Both the position numbers and the translations under genes were made by a program. From contig OX104134.1 in NCBI GenBank assembly GCA_944470555.2, forward strand, positions 108,494,701 to 108,558,700: 64,000 nt of DNA. Reading direction: 5' to 3'. Shown here in pieces: positions 22,801 to 33,015 of the stretch. The notes under the pieces are model-generated. The model searched no databases. It was not told the origin of the DNA and saw nothing but the letters and a program-made list of their open reading frames with translations. The stretch comes from Heterobilharzia americana. Lineage: Eukaryota; Platyhelminthes; Trematoda; Strigeidida; Schistosomatidae. Every line of letters starts with the position of its first letter. The stretch's first letter is position 1.

Positions 22801-25069
22801 CTAGTAGGAATGCCTAGTTCCGTCTTTGAATTTTTCAGCAAAAAACATGTTTAGTGATGCATCTAGATGCTAAATAAACTTTAAAGCATGGTAGCCAGTT
22901 GCAGTGTGAAACTTTGTACTGAACAGATGCTTATGTAGAAAACTTACTGGCCAGATAAAATTTCTACTTTATTTTACCAACCTTGGACTCCCTCTCTTCA
23001 TCACAGGACCAAAAAGAGTTCATATCCTCCATTGTGTAAAATATGCTAAATGTAACTGCGTGTGCCTTACACAAGAACTAAAATAAAATCACTTTTCTCA
23101 GCAACCCTGTGCACGTTCGTGCATTGTGTAATGAGCTACATCTATTGTGTGAGTTTTGATGATAGTACCTGGCTGACCAAACCTCGGTACACAGAGTGGG
23201 GTTCTAATACGTGATACACTGATTGAAAGTTAAATGCCAAAACCAATGAGCCACAGCTCCTGTGATGCGGTGACAGTAATCTAATAAGTTAAGTAGAAAA
23301 TCTGAGTTATTGATTAATTACTTGAGTGTAATTCGTACGCAATTTTTACTAATCGAGAAGAAAATCAAGCATATGAAGAACAAAACAGATCTCATAAATT
23401 TTCAGAAAATATAGTTATTAAATTGAGGAGGTGTGTGCAAAAAAAAAGTAGTCATAAACCCGAAAATATATTTTTCAAACAATCCACTTTTTTATATATG
23501 AGTAAAGTGCTTCAATTCATTGATCATATAAAGAAAGAATGTGTAGAATAACTAATAACTAATTGCGCTATGTGAAAAAACACCCGTAGGTGTACATGGT
23601 TTTTGTACTCTATGTATTTGTGTTAAATAACCACATTCTACGTGTTGGACAGTTATACAGCCCAAGAGATATATTTGATGTGTTATTTACTGGGCGTTTC
23701 TTGTTCACAAAAACGTGATTAGAAGTTTTATAGTACTAAATTTTAGAATCGATTTTTGAACCTATTCATTGTGCAATCGTGCTTAGAAAATCAAACTAGA
23801 GATGTGATAATTTAGTCAAAATGAATTTCAAAATTCCTTTCAACCTTTAATTTATACTTTTGTGGTCAGATACTTGAAGCAAAATGATTAAATGGTTCCA
23901 AAGTGTAGATTCCAAGCAGATGTATAACTAAATATCTCATAAACTACAGGCATGACATTGACTCCATCAAGCCATTTATAGTAGTCATTTAACGTTGAAG
24001 TAAGAGACTGCTTTTGGTCGTAGAAGCCTGTGAGGTCCAAATCTACAAACTAACCTTCTTTGTGCAGAAGAAAATGGTAGATACTCTGAATTAACCTTCT
24101 TAACATTTTTAATGCACTGGGATTTTGGCAATTAATTTACTTTTGCCATCTGTAGTCAAGTATCGTTGTTACTAATTAAATGCTGTTTTTCTTGTCTTAT
24201 TCATGGGTTCCTTACTTAGTTGTTTCATTCAGTGAACAGGGTTTTAAGTAGTTTCAATGTCTAGTTCAGTTAGCAGCTACCAAAGATGACGCAGCTCAAC
24301 TCTCTATCCCGCATACAGTTTTCACAGTCTTTCTTATCTTTTGACACATCGAATTGACACTGTTTTAAAATCGTTATATCACTTCTGTTTGTTCTTTATC
24401 CTAGTTTGAAATATTTTTGCGCATCTCTCCCTCCATATCACATCACTATATATGTATCCATGTTTAGGGGTATTTTGTTAAGGAATCTCGCCCAAATTTA
24501 CTGAACTAACCATATCCTACTTTCTGTACTCTGGTTGCTTGTTTTAAATTGTATCAGTTTGGTTAATTAACTGTTATCAGAGCAGTTGTTCACTGTTTCT
24601 TAATATGTTCAATGGTAAACCTTTCCTCTTCAAATGTCTCGGCGAAATATGGATTCATCTGATAGTAACTCATTTCAACATGTTTAAAATTTTAGTTCAT
24701 GATAGAGTATCCGATACAACAAAACGCTTGATAAATAACTCTTAACTAATACATAGCTTTGACGATACTGCTTATGGATACGATTTTTAATCCGAAACAA
24801 TCAGGAACAACAGATGTTGATAATCCACAGATGAGAATAATACTTAGTTGATTGGTTTTCAAAGTTGATGCTGATGAAACATCTGCACTTAAACACAAAA
24901 CAACAGAAATGTACAAGATAAAAATCAGGTTAACATCAGACTGGAAATATCATCATAAACCCCTTTTTCTTAATGAGACTTATTAGATCTTTCAAATACT
25001 GACTTACTGAAGATCCTTGGGTTCATAGTTATCCAATGCCAAACTTTAGCTCGAGAAAAAAACTCAAAA
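22801..25069. other. Intergenic, strongly AT-rich
   Basis: No ORF with splice or start context. A short A9 run is at about 23440. I see nothing else to support. Confidence 0.45.
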
Positions 25070-25930
25070 AAACGTCTTCTTTCAGACCTGCTACCATGAG
25101 GGCGCCTCGATCACGAAAAGGTGCAAAGCAGTAGCACCTCACTTTTCACCACCACAGGTTTTAGGCAAGAAAGCAGTGAATGATCTACCTATAGGTAGAG
25201 CAAAGGAGAGACTAACTAGCATATCCGAATCACTTGTATATATTTTTATCTGACTGGTCCATATCACTGGCCATTACAGTTCACTGGAATGGAGATAAGT
25301 ATTGTTGTCAAAAGCATAGGCAAATGGGTTTCACTGACCAACAGAATTGTGTTCAAGATGTTTAGATGTATAGTTATTCAACAAACAGTGAGGATCGGCA
25401 ACATCGAACTCTACAAAACCACTCACCTTCAGACCTACTGGCTCCACGGTCCATACATCACCATCATCTTCAACCCTCCACACGTGTGACAACACAAGTA
25501 TACTTACCGGTGGACGACAATTCCCATATTTCATAACATCACATCATCTGAAATAAACTCAACTGAAGGCAGCATTCAACTCTCTCCGCCAACAGTGTGT
25601 CTCACAGTGTATCATCATCACTGTAACACCGATACCGACCAACTATATTATCCGAATCAAGGCTGGCTCTCTACTCGGAATCACACAAACAGACGTGTAA
25701 TAAGCAAACTGCTTCAAGAGAGTTCTTCTCTCAATGGACCACCATCCGTCATGTCCATCACGGAGGCCTACTCGTCGTCCCCCTTTCTCCTTAACCACCT
25801 CACACACATACTCATACTAATCCACACCAACCTACATCCGTACCTCAGACCTCACAGGGGTTGACATACTCGATGCACGGTGCCTCATCCCCCTGCAGTA
25901 TGCACACAACAATGTCCTGTTAAGCCAAGA
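25070..25930. repeat. Unclassified C-rich (GT-rich on minus) block
   Basis: Composition changes sharply from the AT-rich flanks. The plus strand is rich in CAC/CCA and TCATCATC motifs. Overlapping short frames exist on both strands (25289-25489 +, 25595-25864 +, 25331-25534 -) without known motifs. This looks like part of a dispersed element (for example a 5' UTR), because nothing like it surrounds it. There is no second copy in this window to prove that. Confidence 0.35.
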
Positions 25931-26039
25931 GGCTCTCACAAAATCCAGGGTTTTCTAAACATCTGGTAAACAAATTACAGTAAGTTTGGCATGCGTTTCG
26001 CATTTTTAGAGTGCACTATGAAGCTTCATGATGGGGTTG

Positions 26040-26890
26040 TAGCTGCTCCTGGTGAAATGATAGGATGCATTGACTACAGTTTACTTACTAAGGGACAGTT
26101 GCGTCAGGTCGAATGACCTAGTGGCTGAAGAAATTTCAACTCAGATACAGAAGGCTCATTTTTGACTTGTCAAACTGCGCCATCTCCAACGATGACTGGT
26201 GAGATATTCAACTACCAACTAAAGAATGAGCATACTGCACTACAGTCTGTTCTGTTACGCAGGTGTGAGGCATGGCTATTAAAAGAAGAAGGTATGAGAA
26301 GATTATATGTTTATGGCCACAGGTGTCTTCGTAGCACTGCTCATGTGTTGTGAAAATACCGTATGAGTAATACTGAGGTCAGGCGAAGGATACTACACAA
26401 GATAGGCCAGTTGGTCAATGAGGTTGTGAAGCTTCAGTGACTAAAGTAGCTTGGACATAAGTTGCGTAATCCTAGCCACCGCTTATCATAACGTGTAATC
26501 CTAAGAGAAGTTCGATTGGGTTGGAAGAAGGTTCGGTGTGGTCAGATTAATAGGCGATACTAGTGCATGAAGTCTTTGATATGTAATCTGAGCCGTGTTG
26601 TGAGATGTATTCTTCCTGACTAGGTTCCCGAAGAAGATCAATAGCAGTAACTGATTACTCTTAGTTTATTTGCTCTTTAATGTCTTCTAAAGCTTAAATT
26701 TTTCTCAATAACTTTAATTTTTAAATTAATTCTCCTCACATACACTTTTGTCTACTTTGATATTGGTCTCTTTCTGTCCACTTATTGTTTGCATTCTGCT
26801 TGGAAGTGTGGCAGCTTGAACCGAAGCACTTCTGTGTAACGTTGTACGTTGATTTTTTCTGTATCTTCTGTCTGATTTTCGTAGGTTAAA
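26040..26890 (+). mobile_element. RTE-type element copy, 3' part, subfamily B
   Basis: The RT C-terminal region is present in + frames: RRCEAWLLKEEGMRRLYVYG and HRCLRSTAHV (26255-26350), then NTEVRRRILHK-like and VVKLQ wording, and NPSHRLS. The 3' UTR (about 26640-26880) has CTCCTCACATACACTTTTGT and GGAAGTGTGGCAGCTTGAAC, shared with the copies at 44.6 kb and 62.4 kb. Stops after HVL and elsewhere show decay. The YADD palm is absent. Confidence 0.75.
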
Positions 26891-27119
26891 AACAAGTTAT
26901 GTCATTCAGTTGGTAATTAGTGGGTATTTATTGGTTTCAAAGTAGTTTCCATCATGGATTGATAGAAGTAGAAAGTAATAACTATATCCATGATGTTATT
27001 TAATCCACATTATTGTCTGAAAATATTTATTACAAATATATTTATAACAAATAGAAAGTACTAGACTATTAAATTTCGACACAAAACCTAAATAGTAGCT
27101 TACTCCCCGTGAGACTTAC
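26891..27119. other. Intergenic, AT-rich
   Basis: Nothing supported. Confidence 0.4.
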
Positions 27120-27265
27120 CAGGTTACGGTTTGATCTGTAATAGAGTTGCAGATGAACACTGCCGATAAGTCTTGAATTAATGTAAAACAGCTGGCCACT
27201 GCTTGTAGATTTTTCACTGATTCTTTGACTGATATCAAAATGATACGAAAATGAGTTATTTTAGT
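27120..27265 (+). mobile_element. tRNA-like SINE, family B, degraded
   Basis: CACTGCCGATAAGTC (CUGANGA reads CCGATAA), then GTAAAACAGCTGGCCACTGC and a 3' body TTGACTGATATCAAAATGAT. It is aligned by eye to the copies at 2060 and 28440-28800. The hammerhead core is mutated at two invariant positions. Confidence 0.5.
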
Positions 27266-27479
27266 TCAGAAGCAATTTATTACCAACCATAAAACTTGAA
27301 CACTATAGAAATGACACTGTTGGTGAGGACATAACTGTTGTCTAATGTTCGCCTTTCTTTACGCAAATTATTTAAATGATACTGATCCATAATGAAAAAC
27401 CAATAGAAAAAATATAGTCTAAAGCCGAAATGAGCAAAGTTTACTTAAGACGAAATATTCATGGAATTAGTGCCTTCTA

Positions 27480-27615
27480 TTAACAGTAAGATACTATTCT
27501 GTCACCGGATTCGAAGTAGGTGAGCCAGAGTTTGAACCGCAATCTGATTGCCTGAAATTCCAATCCTTGCACCAATAAGCCTGATAGCTAAACTGCTAAG
27601 TCCAGCGATACTACT
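27480..27615 (-). mobile_element. tRNA-like SINE fragment (minus)
   Basis: Minus reading has an A-box-like TAGCAGTTTAGCTATCAGGC and, about 35 bases on, a B-box-like GCGGTTCAAACTCTG (27531-27545). No hammerhead was seen. Confidence 0.4.
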
Positions 27616-28429
27616 ATTGTAGCCTCCTCAAAATTCTCTAGTCTACCATCATCCTATTCAGTTATTGCACGAAAATTTAAGTTCAAGCGTACAAGTAAGT
27701 ATTTTTCCAAGAAATTCACACTCATTTATGATTTTTCGATAGAATTTATCAGTCTTTTTCGCATCATTTGAGTTTATCTGTTATTTGTAAGCACTACATA
27801 ATTTTATGATTTGTTTAAATTGATAAATTTGCATAAAATTACCTTGAATTCTTAAATACATAACATACTTTAAGTGGATTGAAAAAGAGAATAAATTTTC
27901 AAAATTCAGTCATAACACTTATTGATAGAGTGATTCAAAGAGACAAGACGAAAAAGGAATTACACATTTTAGTTGAAATCAATGATAATTTACACATAAC
28001 TAGATCTATAGTTCTAGATTTATAAACAAAAATGTGGGGCAGAATGAGCAGAGATGAAAATGAGAGTTTTTTAAACTGCTGTCGAATTATATTTCCGAAT
28101 AACTTTGTGTGTGAATATTATCACCAAATTTCGAACACATGTATCGCTTGTTCAACCCACTTAAAATGTCCATTTAAATATCCAAATAATTTTGCTATAA
28201 TTTCAGTTTGTTTGTAACTGGTGAATATACGCGAAGTAAAATGATGATATTAGCGTATTCTGTATATCTGCTCTCCCTGGGTTCCTTAAAATTTGTCTAG
28301 GGAAGGAAATATATGTAGTAAATTGACAGTTTCTCTGAAATGCGTCATTTAATGTTTTGTACATTGACAATGTATAATATTAAAACAAAGACATTTCTAT
28401 CTGGAGGTTTGTGGAGATTAATTAGTTAG
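27616..28429. other. Intergenic, AT-rich
   Basis: One 61-codon + frame (28032-28217) has a plain ATG but no recognisable product. Nothing else. Confidence 0.4.
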
Positions 28430-28615
28430 TTTTAGTTTGGAATTCATCATGGACTGACATAGGTTGGAGGAATATTGAAAACCTGAGAGCACTGAACAGC
28501 TATTACGTCCTACCATGGGAATCCTCAGCAGTGTGCACCAGTGACCCCGTCAGAGGTCGAACCAAGGACCTTCACGTTCCGCAGCCGGCATGTTACCATT
28601 CCGGACTGATAGAGG
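28430..28615 (-). mobile_element. tRNA-like hammerhead SINE, family B (minus), near-intact B box
   Basis: Minus reading: A-box-like AATGGTAACATGCCGGCTGC, B box CTTGGTTCGACCTC (GGTTCGACC at 28563-28555), then the hammerhead region 28535-28490. That region has CACTG, CTGAGGA and CAGTG forming a perfect five-pair stem I. Core damage: GAAA reads GTAA and the cleavage GUC reads GTT. The 3' body (TCTCAGGTTTTC, TGTCAGTCCATGATGAATTC) is that of family B. It is head-to-head with the following plus copy. Confidence 0.7.
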
Positions 28616-28639
28616 TAGGAAATATGGATGGCCGAATTC

Positions 28640-28800
28640 TGACTCACTTACTCAATGGTAGCTTGCCAGCCACAGAGCGTGAAGATCCTGGGTTCTATCT
28701 CTGACGCAGCGATGAGTCCTCACTGCTGAGGAGTCTTTTTCTAGGACGAAAAAGCTGTCCATTGATGACAGATTTCCTGTGTTTCTTTAAATTATATCAA
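28640..28800 (+). mobile_element. tRNA-like hammerhead SINE, family B (plus)
   Basis: A-box-like CAATGGTAGCTTGCCAGCCA, B-box-like CCTGGGTTCTATCTC (28687-28701), then a near-complete type I hammerhead (28720-28765). The body follows (GACAGATTTCC, then ATATCAATTCATGG). It is the best preserved family B ribozyme in the window. Confidence 0.7.
28720..28765 (+). ncRNA. Hammerhead ribozyme motif, type I, near-intact
   Basis: Stem I 5' strand TCACTG pairs with CATTGA (28760-28765) except one C/T mismatch. The core CTGAGGA (28726-28732) fits CUGANGA. Stem II is GTC with GAC (28733-28735 / 28745-28747), and GAAA follows at 28748-28751. Stem III is the loopless AAAGCTGT (one A/G mismatch; the sister copy has a perfect ACAGCTGT). 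Predicted cleavage is after GUC at 28759. The very short stem III is typical of retroelement hammerheads that work poorly as monomers. Confidence 0.65.
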
Positions 28801-29049
28801 TTCATGGCGCAAAACCAACCTGAAGTCAGTTAACTTTCGATCTATACAAAGTAATGAGACGATACGGTCTAGGCTACAACACAAGCAAAAGCAACACTGA
28901 GACGATTGTATCATATTCTCTTGTGTTTATCAAAATATATGTAGGTGTGGACATACATGCACATCGGAGTAATCGTGATATGCAGTTGGGGATTGCCGAA
29001 AAAATGATGAGAGCCTATGTGTCTGCGTTTCAATGAATATAGAAAAACT
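28801..29049. other. Flank of SINE and RTE copy
   Basis: Nothing supported beyond a possible 5' extension of the following RTE copy. Confidence 0.3.
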
Positions 29050-30500
29050 TGAGCAACTAGACCGTTACGAGTGCAACTCGACAGTATGAGCAGTAAGGCC
29101 ACTCTCAGTCGGAAACTGGCTGAGCACTTATCGAGACAGGATACTATCACTTTTCAAGAAGAAGCTTGATGCCATCTCCACTTTGTTGTAAAAGCAACAT
29201 TAAAGATCCTAGCCGACTGTCGAAGAGTGGTTAAAAAGAACCAGTGAATATCAGCAGCTTCTTCTGAATTAATGAATGCACGCAAACGCATCCCTGCAGG
29301 CTCTTAGTACAATGAAGAGCGAACGTAAGTCAAATGCGGACTGAAAAAGTCTGCACAATGACCACGATGGGTGGCTACAGAAGACTAAAGAGATGGAAAG
29401 GGCAGTGGTGATAGGTAACAGGAGATAATTATTTAGACTTAGAAGGTTAACGGTTTGTGATATTATAGCGTAGAAGGATGGGTCCGAGATTCACTCGCAG
29501 GTGAAACGACTGGAATTATGAATAGAACACTTTGAGAAGCAGTTCAGCTGGCATTCAGCTACTATTTCTTTTCTCTCTATCCAGTCGAATCCTGATTGAA
29601 ACATTGAGATAGGCCTTTCAAAACACGCAGACTCCGAGAAAGCAGAAGGACTAGCCCCTGAGGTATATAAGGACTGTGATACAGGGAGTTTAGTCAAGTT
29701 GACGTAAGTATTAACTAGTTTACGGGAATTGAGTATTAATCCCCTATGATCGGTCTCAATCACTGATTATCCAGTTTTCAAGAAAGGTGAGAAGTCCTCT
29801 TGTGGTAACCTCGGAGGAATCAGTCTGACGAACATGGTATCTAAGGAACGGCCGGCCGCAGAAAATCAGGTAGACTTCAGACGTGGCCATGAATGCATCG
29901 ACCAAATATTCACACTGTGCCAAGTCCCAGAACATTGGCAGCACTAGCTGTATTTCTTAACCTAAAGGTGGCATTTGACTACTTCGATCTAGAAGTCTTA
30001 TGGAAGTGTGTCGCTGCAAAGGGCTCTAGGTAAGTACATCACCTTAAGTATGCCTAGCCACCACCTGCCTAATCACAAAATGTTGGCCGTAGTATATTCT
30101 GGCAGGAAGAAGGCTCTAGGCGCCAGACTAAAACATGAAATCACTACATGAAGTCTTTGACTGTTCGTCACAGTTATGTAGGGTGATGCAGACTAATCTA
30201 TTGGAGTCCGCGGACAAGAGAAACCAGTGATTGCAGACTCTAGGTAATATGGCTCAGAACCGATCCCAGTGGTGCAGGTGCATACACACACTATCCTCAT
30301 CTTGATCGCTATCTTTAATCGCATCATTTCATCTTCCTTTCCTGTATTTTACTGCTTTCTACTTCCGCTTCCTTTAACTTATATTTTTTTCCTTCTTCAT
30401 CTTTATTTTATTTCTTTGTTACTTGGTGTGCTTATATGAGGTGTGGCAACCTGGACCGCTACGTAGTAATGCATGGTCCCATGTTGATCATGATGATGAT
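29050..30500 (+). mobile_element. RTE-type element copy, subfamily A, RT core deleted
   Basis: Decayed linker and RT-0 sequence (29160-29840), then fingers motifs, palm A, and an abrupt jump at about 30040 to the C-terminal region. The 3' UTR shows CTTGGTGTGCTTATATGAGG then GTGTGGCAACCTGGACCG, as in the copy at 1-1350. By comparison with that copy, roughly 0.8 kb including the YADD palm is missing between KYITL and PSHHLP. Confidence 0.75.
29460..30150 (+). pseudogene. RT remnant of RTE copy (29-30.5 kb)
   Basis: Plus-strand frames show an EHFEKQF-type motif before RT-0 (near 29525), FKKGEKSSCGNLGGI (29775-29820; the usual IFKKG-R--C-NHRGI), ENQVDFRRGHECIDQIF (29855-29905; AGFR-GRGC-D-IF), and VFLNLKVAFDYFDLEVLW (29950-30000; palm A with one D changed). 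Directly after GKYIT comes PSHHLPNHKMLAVVYS, the C-terminal segment. Many stops. Confidence 0.75.
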
Positions 30501-30580
30501 ATCTGCCACATTGTCTGCTTTGAACTCAAGGTTCATTTCATTTACTTTCTAAAAGGATACCATCATTATTACAATGGTCT

Positions 30581-30930
30581 AGTAATGATGGGTAGTGGCT
30601 AGCAGTGGAATCCAGGATGCGCACTTCATCCTATTTGGGACTCGTCAGCTGGATGTACCTGCCTCCCAGTGAGTGATGTTGTTCCCACTGGGACTCGGAC
30701 TCGGGAGGGATCGCTTCAAACGCTAGAGCGTTATACACTACACCACAGAGCCACGATAGCCACTTCTTGTGCGACGGGTATAGGTTTAGTGTTATTGCTT
30801 GTATTACACTGTCGTTGATTGGACCGAATTGATCAGTCTATCTTGGCATATGGGCTCCTACGCGGATGCCTCGATATTGCCTGTCTTTTAACTATGTATA
30901 GTAATGATGGGCAGTGGCTAGCAGAGGAAT
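30581..30930 (-). mobile_element. Sm-alpha-like hammerhead SINE: one full monomer plus part of the next
   Basis: On the minus strand one unit runs from about 30900 to 30582: linker, tRNA-like A box (TGGTGTAGTGTATAACGCTC, about 30745-30726), B box CCGAGTCCGAGTCCC (about 30703-30689), then the hammerhead (30654-30610) and ATTCCACTGCTAGCCACTAC. The cleavage-side sequence AGTAATGATGGGCAGTGGCTAGCAG recurs at 30900, 319 bp from its counterpart at 30581, so a second unit was fused in tandem. This dimer junction is what rolling or tandem copies of this satellite-like SINE show. Confidence 0.75.
30610..30654 (-). ncRNA. Hammerhead ribozyme motif, Sm-alpha type
   Basis: Minus reading: ATCCAG (stem I) CTGACGA (core) GTCC-AAATA-GGAT (stem II, closing pair now a G-U wobble) GAA, then a G in place of A15.1, a 4-pair loopless stem III (GTGC/GCAT), an AUC cleavage triplet, and CTGGAT closing a perfect six-pair stem I. 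Only A15.1 departs from the invariant core. The wording around AGCTGACGAGTCCCAAATAG is that of the known schistosome hammerhead. Activity is possible but likely reduced. Confidence 0.7.
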
Positions 30931-31719
30931 AACAAGCAATAACGCTAAATTACAACAGTCATTGGTCTTTAACGCCAAGGACTGAAGTGAACAGTCTGAC
31001 ATCCGAAACGGCTGAGTTTAAAACGATTTGGCGAGTAAGAAACTATTCATTTGAGAATAAAGCAGTTACAGTAAAACTTATATCGGTTAAAGTTGCGACA
31101 GTCCTCAACAGTGCAGAGACATAATCAAGAAACAAATATCGGTGTGGAGAAATAAACAAAAATGACACGAGATAAGGCAGGCAGTTAATACTGAGGGTTA
31201 GATAGATTGATAGAGATAGAGCTTAAGACTTTTCACCAATAATATGAACCAACTAATTCCTAATATCAAGAATACTCCATTGAGGTAGTTTACATTTTCT
31301 GTCTTAAGAGAATGTGAGCAGTGTTTATCAATTCGGCATGTCAGTTTCATTGTTAATTTCAACCAAACATTTCCTTCATCCATAAAAATTAGGATGAATT
31401 CAAGCAACATCTCATGTAGAAGTAGGTATTCCTTGAGCGTTCTAAGCATTATTCGCTGTCAACTAAGATAATGTTGAAACATTTAGCCTTTTATTAACCA
31501 ATTAAAAGTAATATGATACCCGTAAACTGTCATTTGAACTCCTGATGATAAACGTTTGAGTGCTTTATTTCTGATAAATTACTTCGCATTCAATTAGGCG
31601 CTAGCAACATGTTATCTGCTGTTGATAAAACACTATCCAGGTAGCCATATATCACATTAGCACACCAAGATTCAAAGCAGCAAGATAAAAAAGAGGAATC
31701 TGAAAAATTCGTGAGTCAG
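30931..31719. other. Intergenic, AT-rich
   Basis: An 83-codon minus frame (31198-31449) has one hydrophobic stretch near its end but no supporting signal; I treat it as chance. Confidence 0.4.
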
Positions 31720-32020
31720 TCACTGGAAAGCAAAGTAGTTTCATCCTTCCAAGTCTTAGGTGATGATGGAATTCTGTTGACCACTTTGTAATATGGTCAC
31801 CAAGCTGGAAGACTCAGAATGACGGTTCACTTGATATCAAGTGATTGAAAGCAATCATCAAGCAACCGTACTAGACCCAGGTTTGGTGTTTGTCAGCACT
31901 TATCAACAATGTGTACCTGTAACCTCAAGGGAATTGATGTATTTTTAGGTCCAGATCCATATCTGTCAGTGCTGAAATCAAAGACTCTTTGACTGAGCTA
32001 TTTGGGCACCTCACGTAAAA
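31720..32020 (-). repeat. Dispersed repeat, family C, degraded
   Basis: Aligned by eye with 38470-38710: shared ACCACTTTGTAATATGGTCA, CAAGCTG, and GTTTGTCAGCACTTATCAAC-type blocks. The right part resembles the tRNA-like copies at 17480 and 56470 (GACTGAGC, B box eroded). Confidence 0.45.
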
Positions 32021-32423
32021 CCAGAATACATAAAATATTTGGCCAGTGGAGAGCTGGTGACTCCATGTTGTCTAGTCCTATATTGCTAACCGAGTTCTAG
32101 TGGTCAAAATTCTAAGAGACGCACCATCGTAAAAATAATGCGGTAATCAAAATTCATAGCAAGTTATTAGAAGACAATAAAAAGTGGGGAAAACAAATAA
32201 AGAAATGTTGCATGAAAATTAGAATGAAAGTAATGTTTGAATGCACCTGGAAAGCTGAGATCGATTGTGATCCATATCAGTTAAAGCCTTCATCCACTGA
32301 TTTTGGCTTTCAGATTTAGAAATGGTCTCACTTAGTCTGCCATTTACCTTTCCATACATTTACACACATCACCTACAAGGCTATTATAAGCAGAGGCCGC
32401 ATAACCTTTCTAATTCCTTTTAG
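32021..32423. other. Intron-like or intergenic, ending in a strong acceptor
   Basis: No gene. The segment closes with CCTTTCTAATTCCTTTTAG (32405-32423), a textbook 3' splice site. Confidence 0.4.
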
Positions 32424-32640
32424 ATTGCCTATATGTTTTGAAAAATACTCATATCAATCTTATGGTTTGAACAAATCGAGTGCTTCATATAACATACTAG
32501 ATAACGCTATTTATTTTAACACTTGTGATAGAATGTTTCTGGTTCATAACAAGAAAATTCAAAGTGATAAACTTGGTGATAAAGTCAGGAAGGATTTATC
32601 TTTATTCACCAGTGAGATGATACAAAATGTTAAGTATTAA
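32424..32640 (+). CDS. Probable terminal coding exon, unrecognised protein
   Basis: After the acceptor at 32423 a 72-codon frame (one base, then TTG CCT ATA) runs to TAA at 32638-32640. The previous exon must supply two bases. The peptide begins LPICFEKYSYQSYGLNKSSA. It has two Cys, several Tyr/Asn/Asp and a Lys-rich end (VRKDLSLFTSEMIQNVKY), with no membrane segment. No family is recognised. An AATAAA-type signal occurs only about 300 bases downstream (32940). Upstream exons were not found, so the gene remains partial. Confidence 0.4.
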
Positions 32641-32814
32641 AAAAAACTTCTGTCACTTTATCATGCTTAAAAAAGAATGTATCTAAACAAATTGAAAGCT
32701 CGGGATCGCAACACACTGGATACAGCGAAGTATGAGCAGAAATAGTGTGTCATTTCGTTTGTTATAAGTAAAAGGAAAATAATAGGATGAAAAATATTCT
32801 TCGTAAAATAAGGA

Positions 32815-33015
32815 GTGAGAAGGTTGAGCGCGTTGACCACTTCACTTATATGACTAAGAAATACAGTAGTTACCGGTGGAGGCCATGAAAAGACTTCAAG
32901 TTTTTGACCAGCCTTACATAAGCTGTGTGCACCGGTATCAATAAACGAAGTGCCAACATATCATTTCTGTGCTAGATCGACACGCGTTGATTAACGTATA
33001 AGAATTTAAAGCTAC
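32815..33015 (+). mobile_element. Short RTE RT C-terminal fragment
   Basis: Plus frames give VERVDHFTYM (usual V--FTYLGS), then LPVEAMKRLQVFDQPYISCV (usual L-VED-RRL-VFDHRCLR). The intervening region is deleted and the copy ends quickly. Confidence 0.55.

Noticed and set aside
31198..31449. An 83-codon minus frame with a hydrophobic stretch near its end, preceded by an AG acceptor-like site.
   Set aside because: A TGA lies in the same frame right after the putative acceptor, there is no good start context, and AT-rich DNA gives hydrophobic frames by chance.
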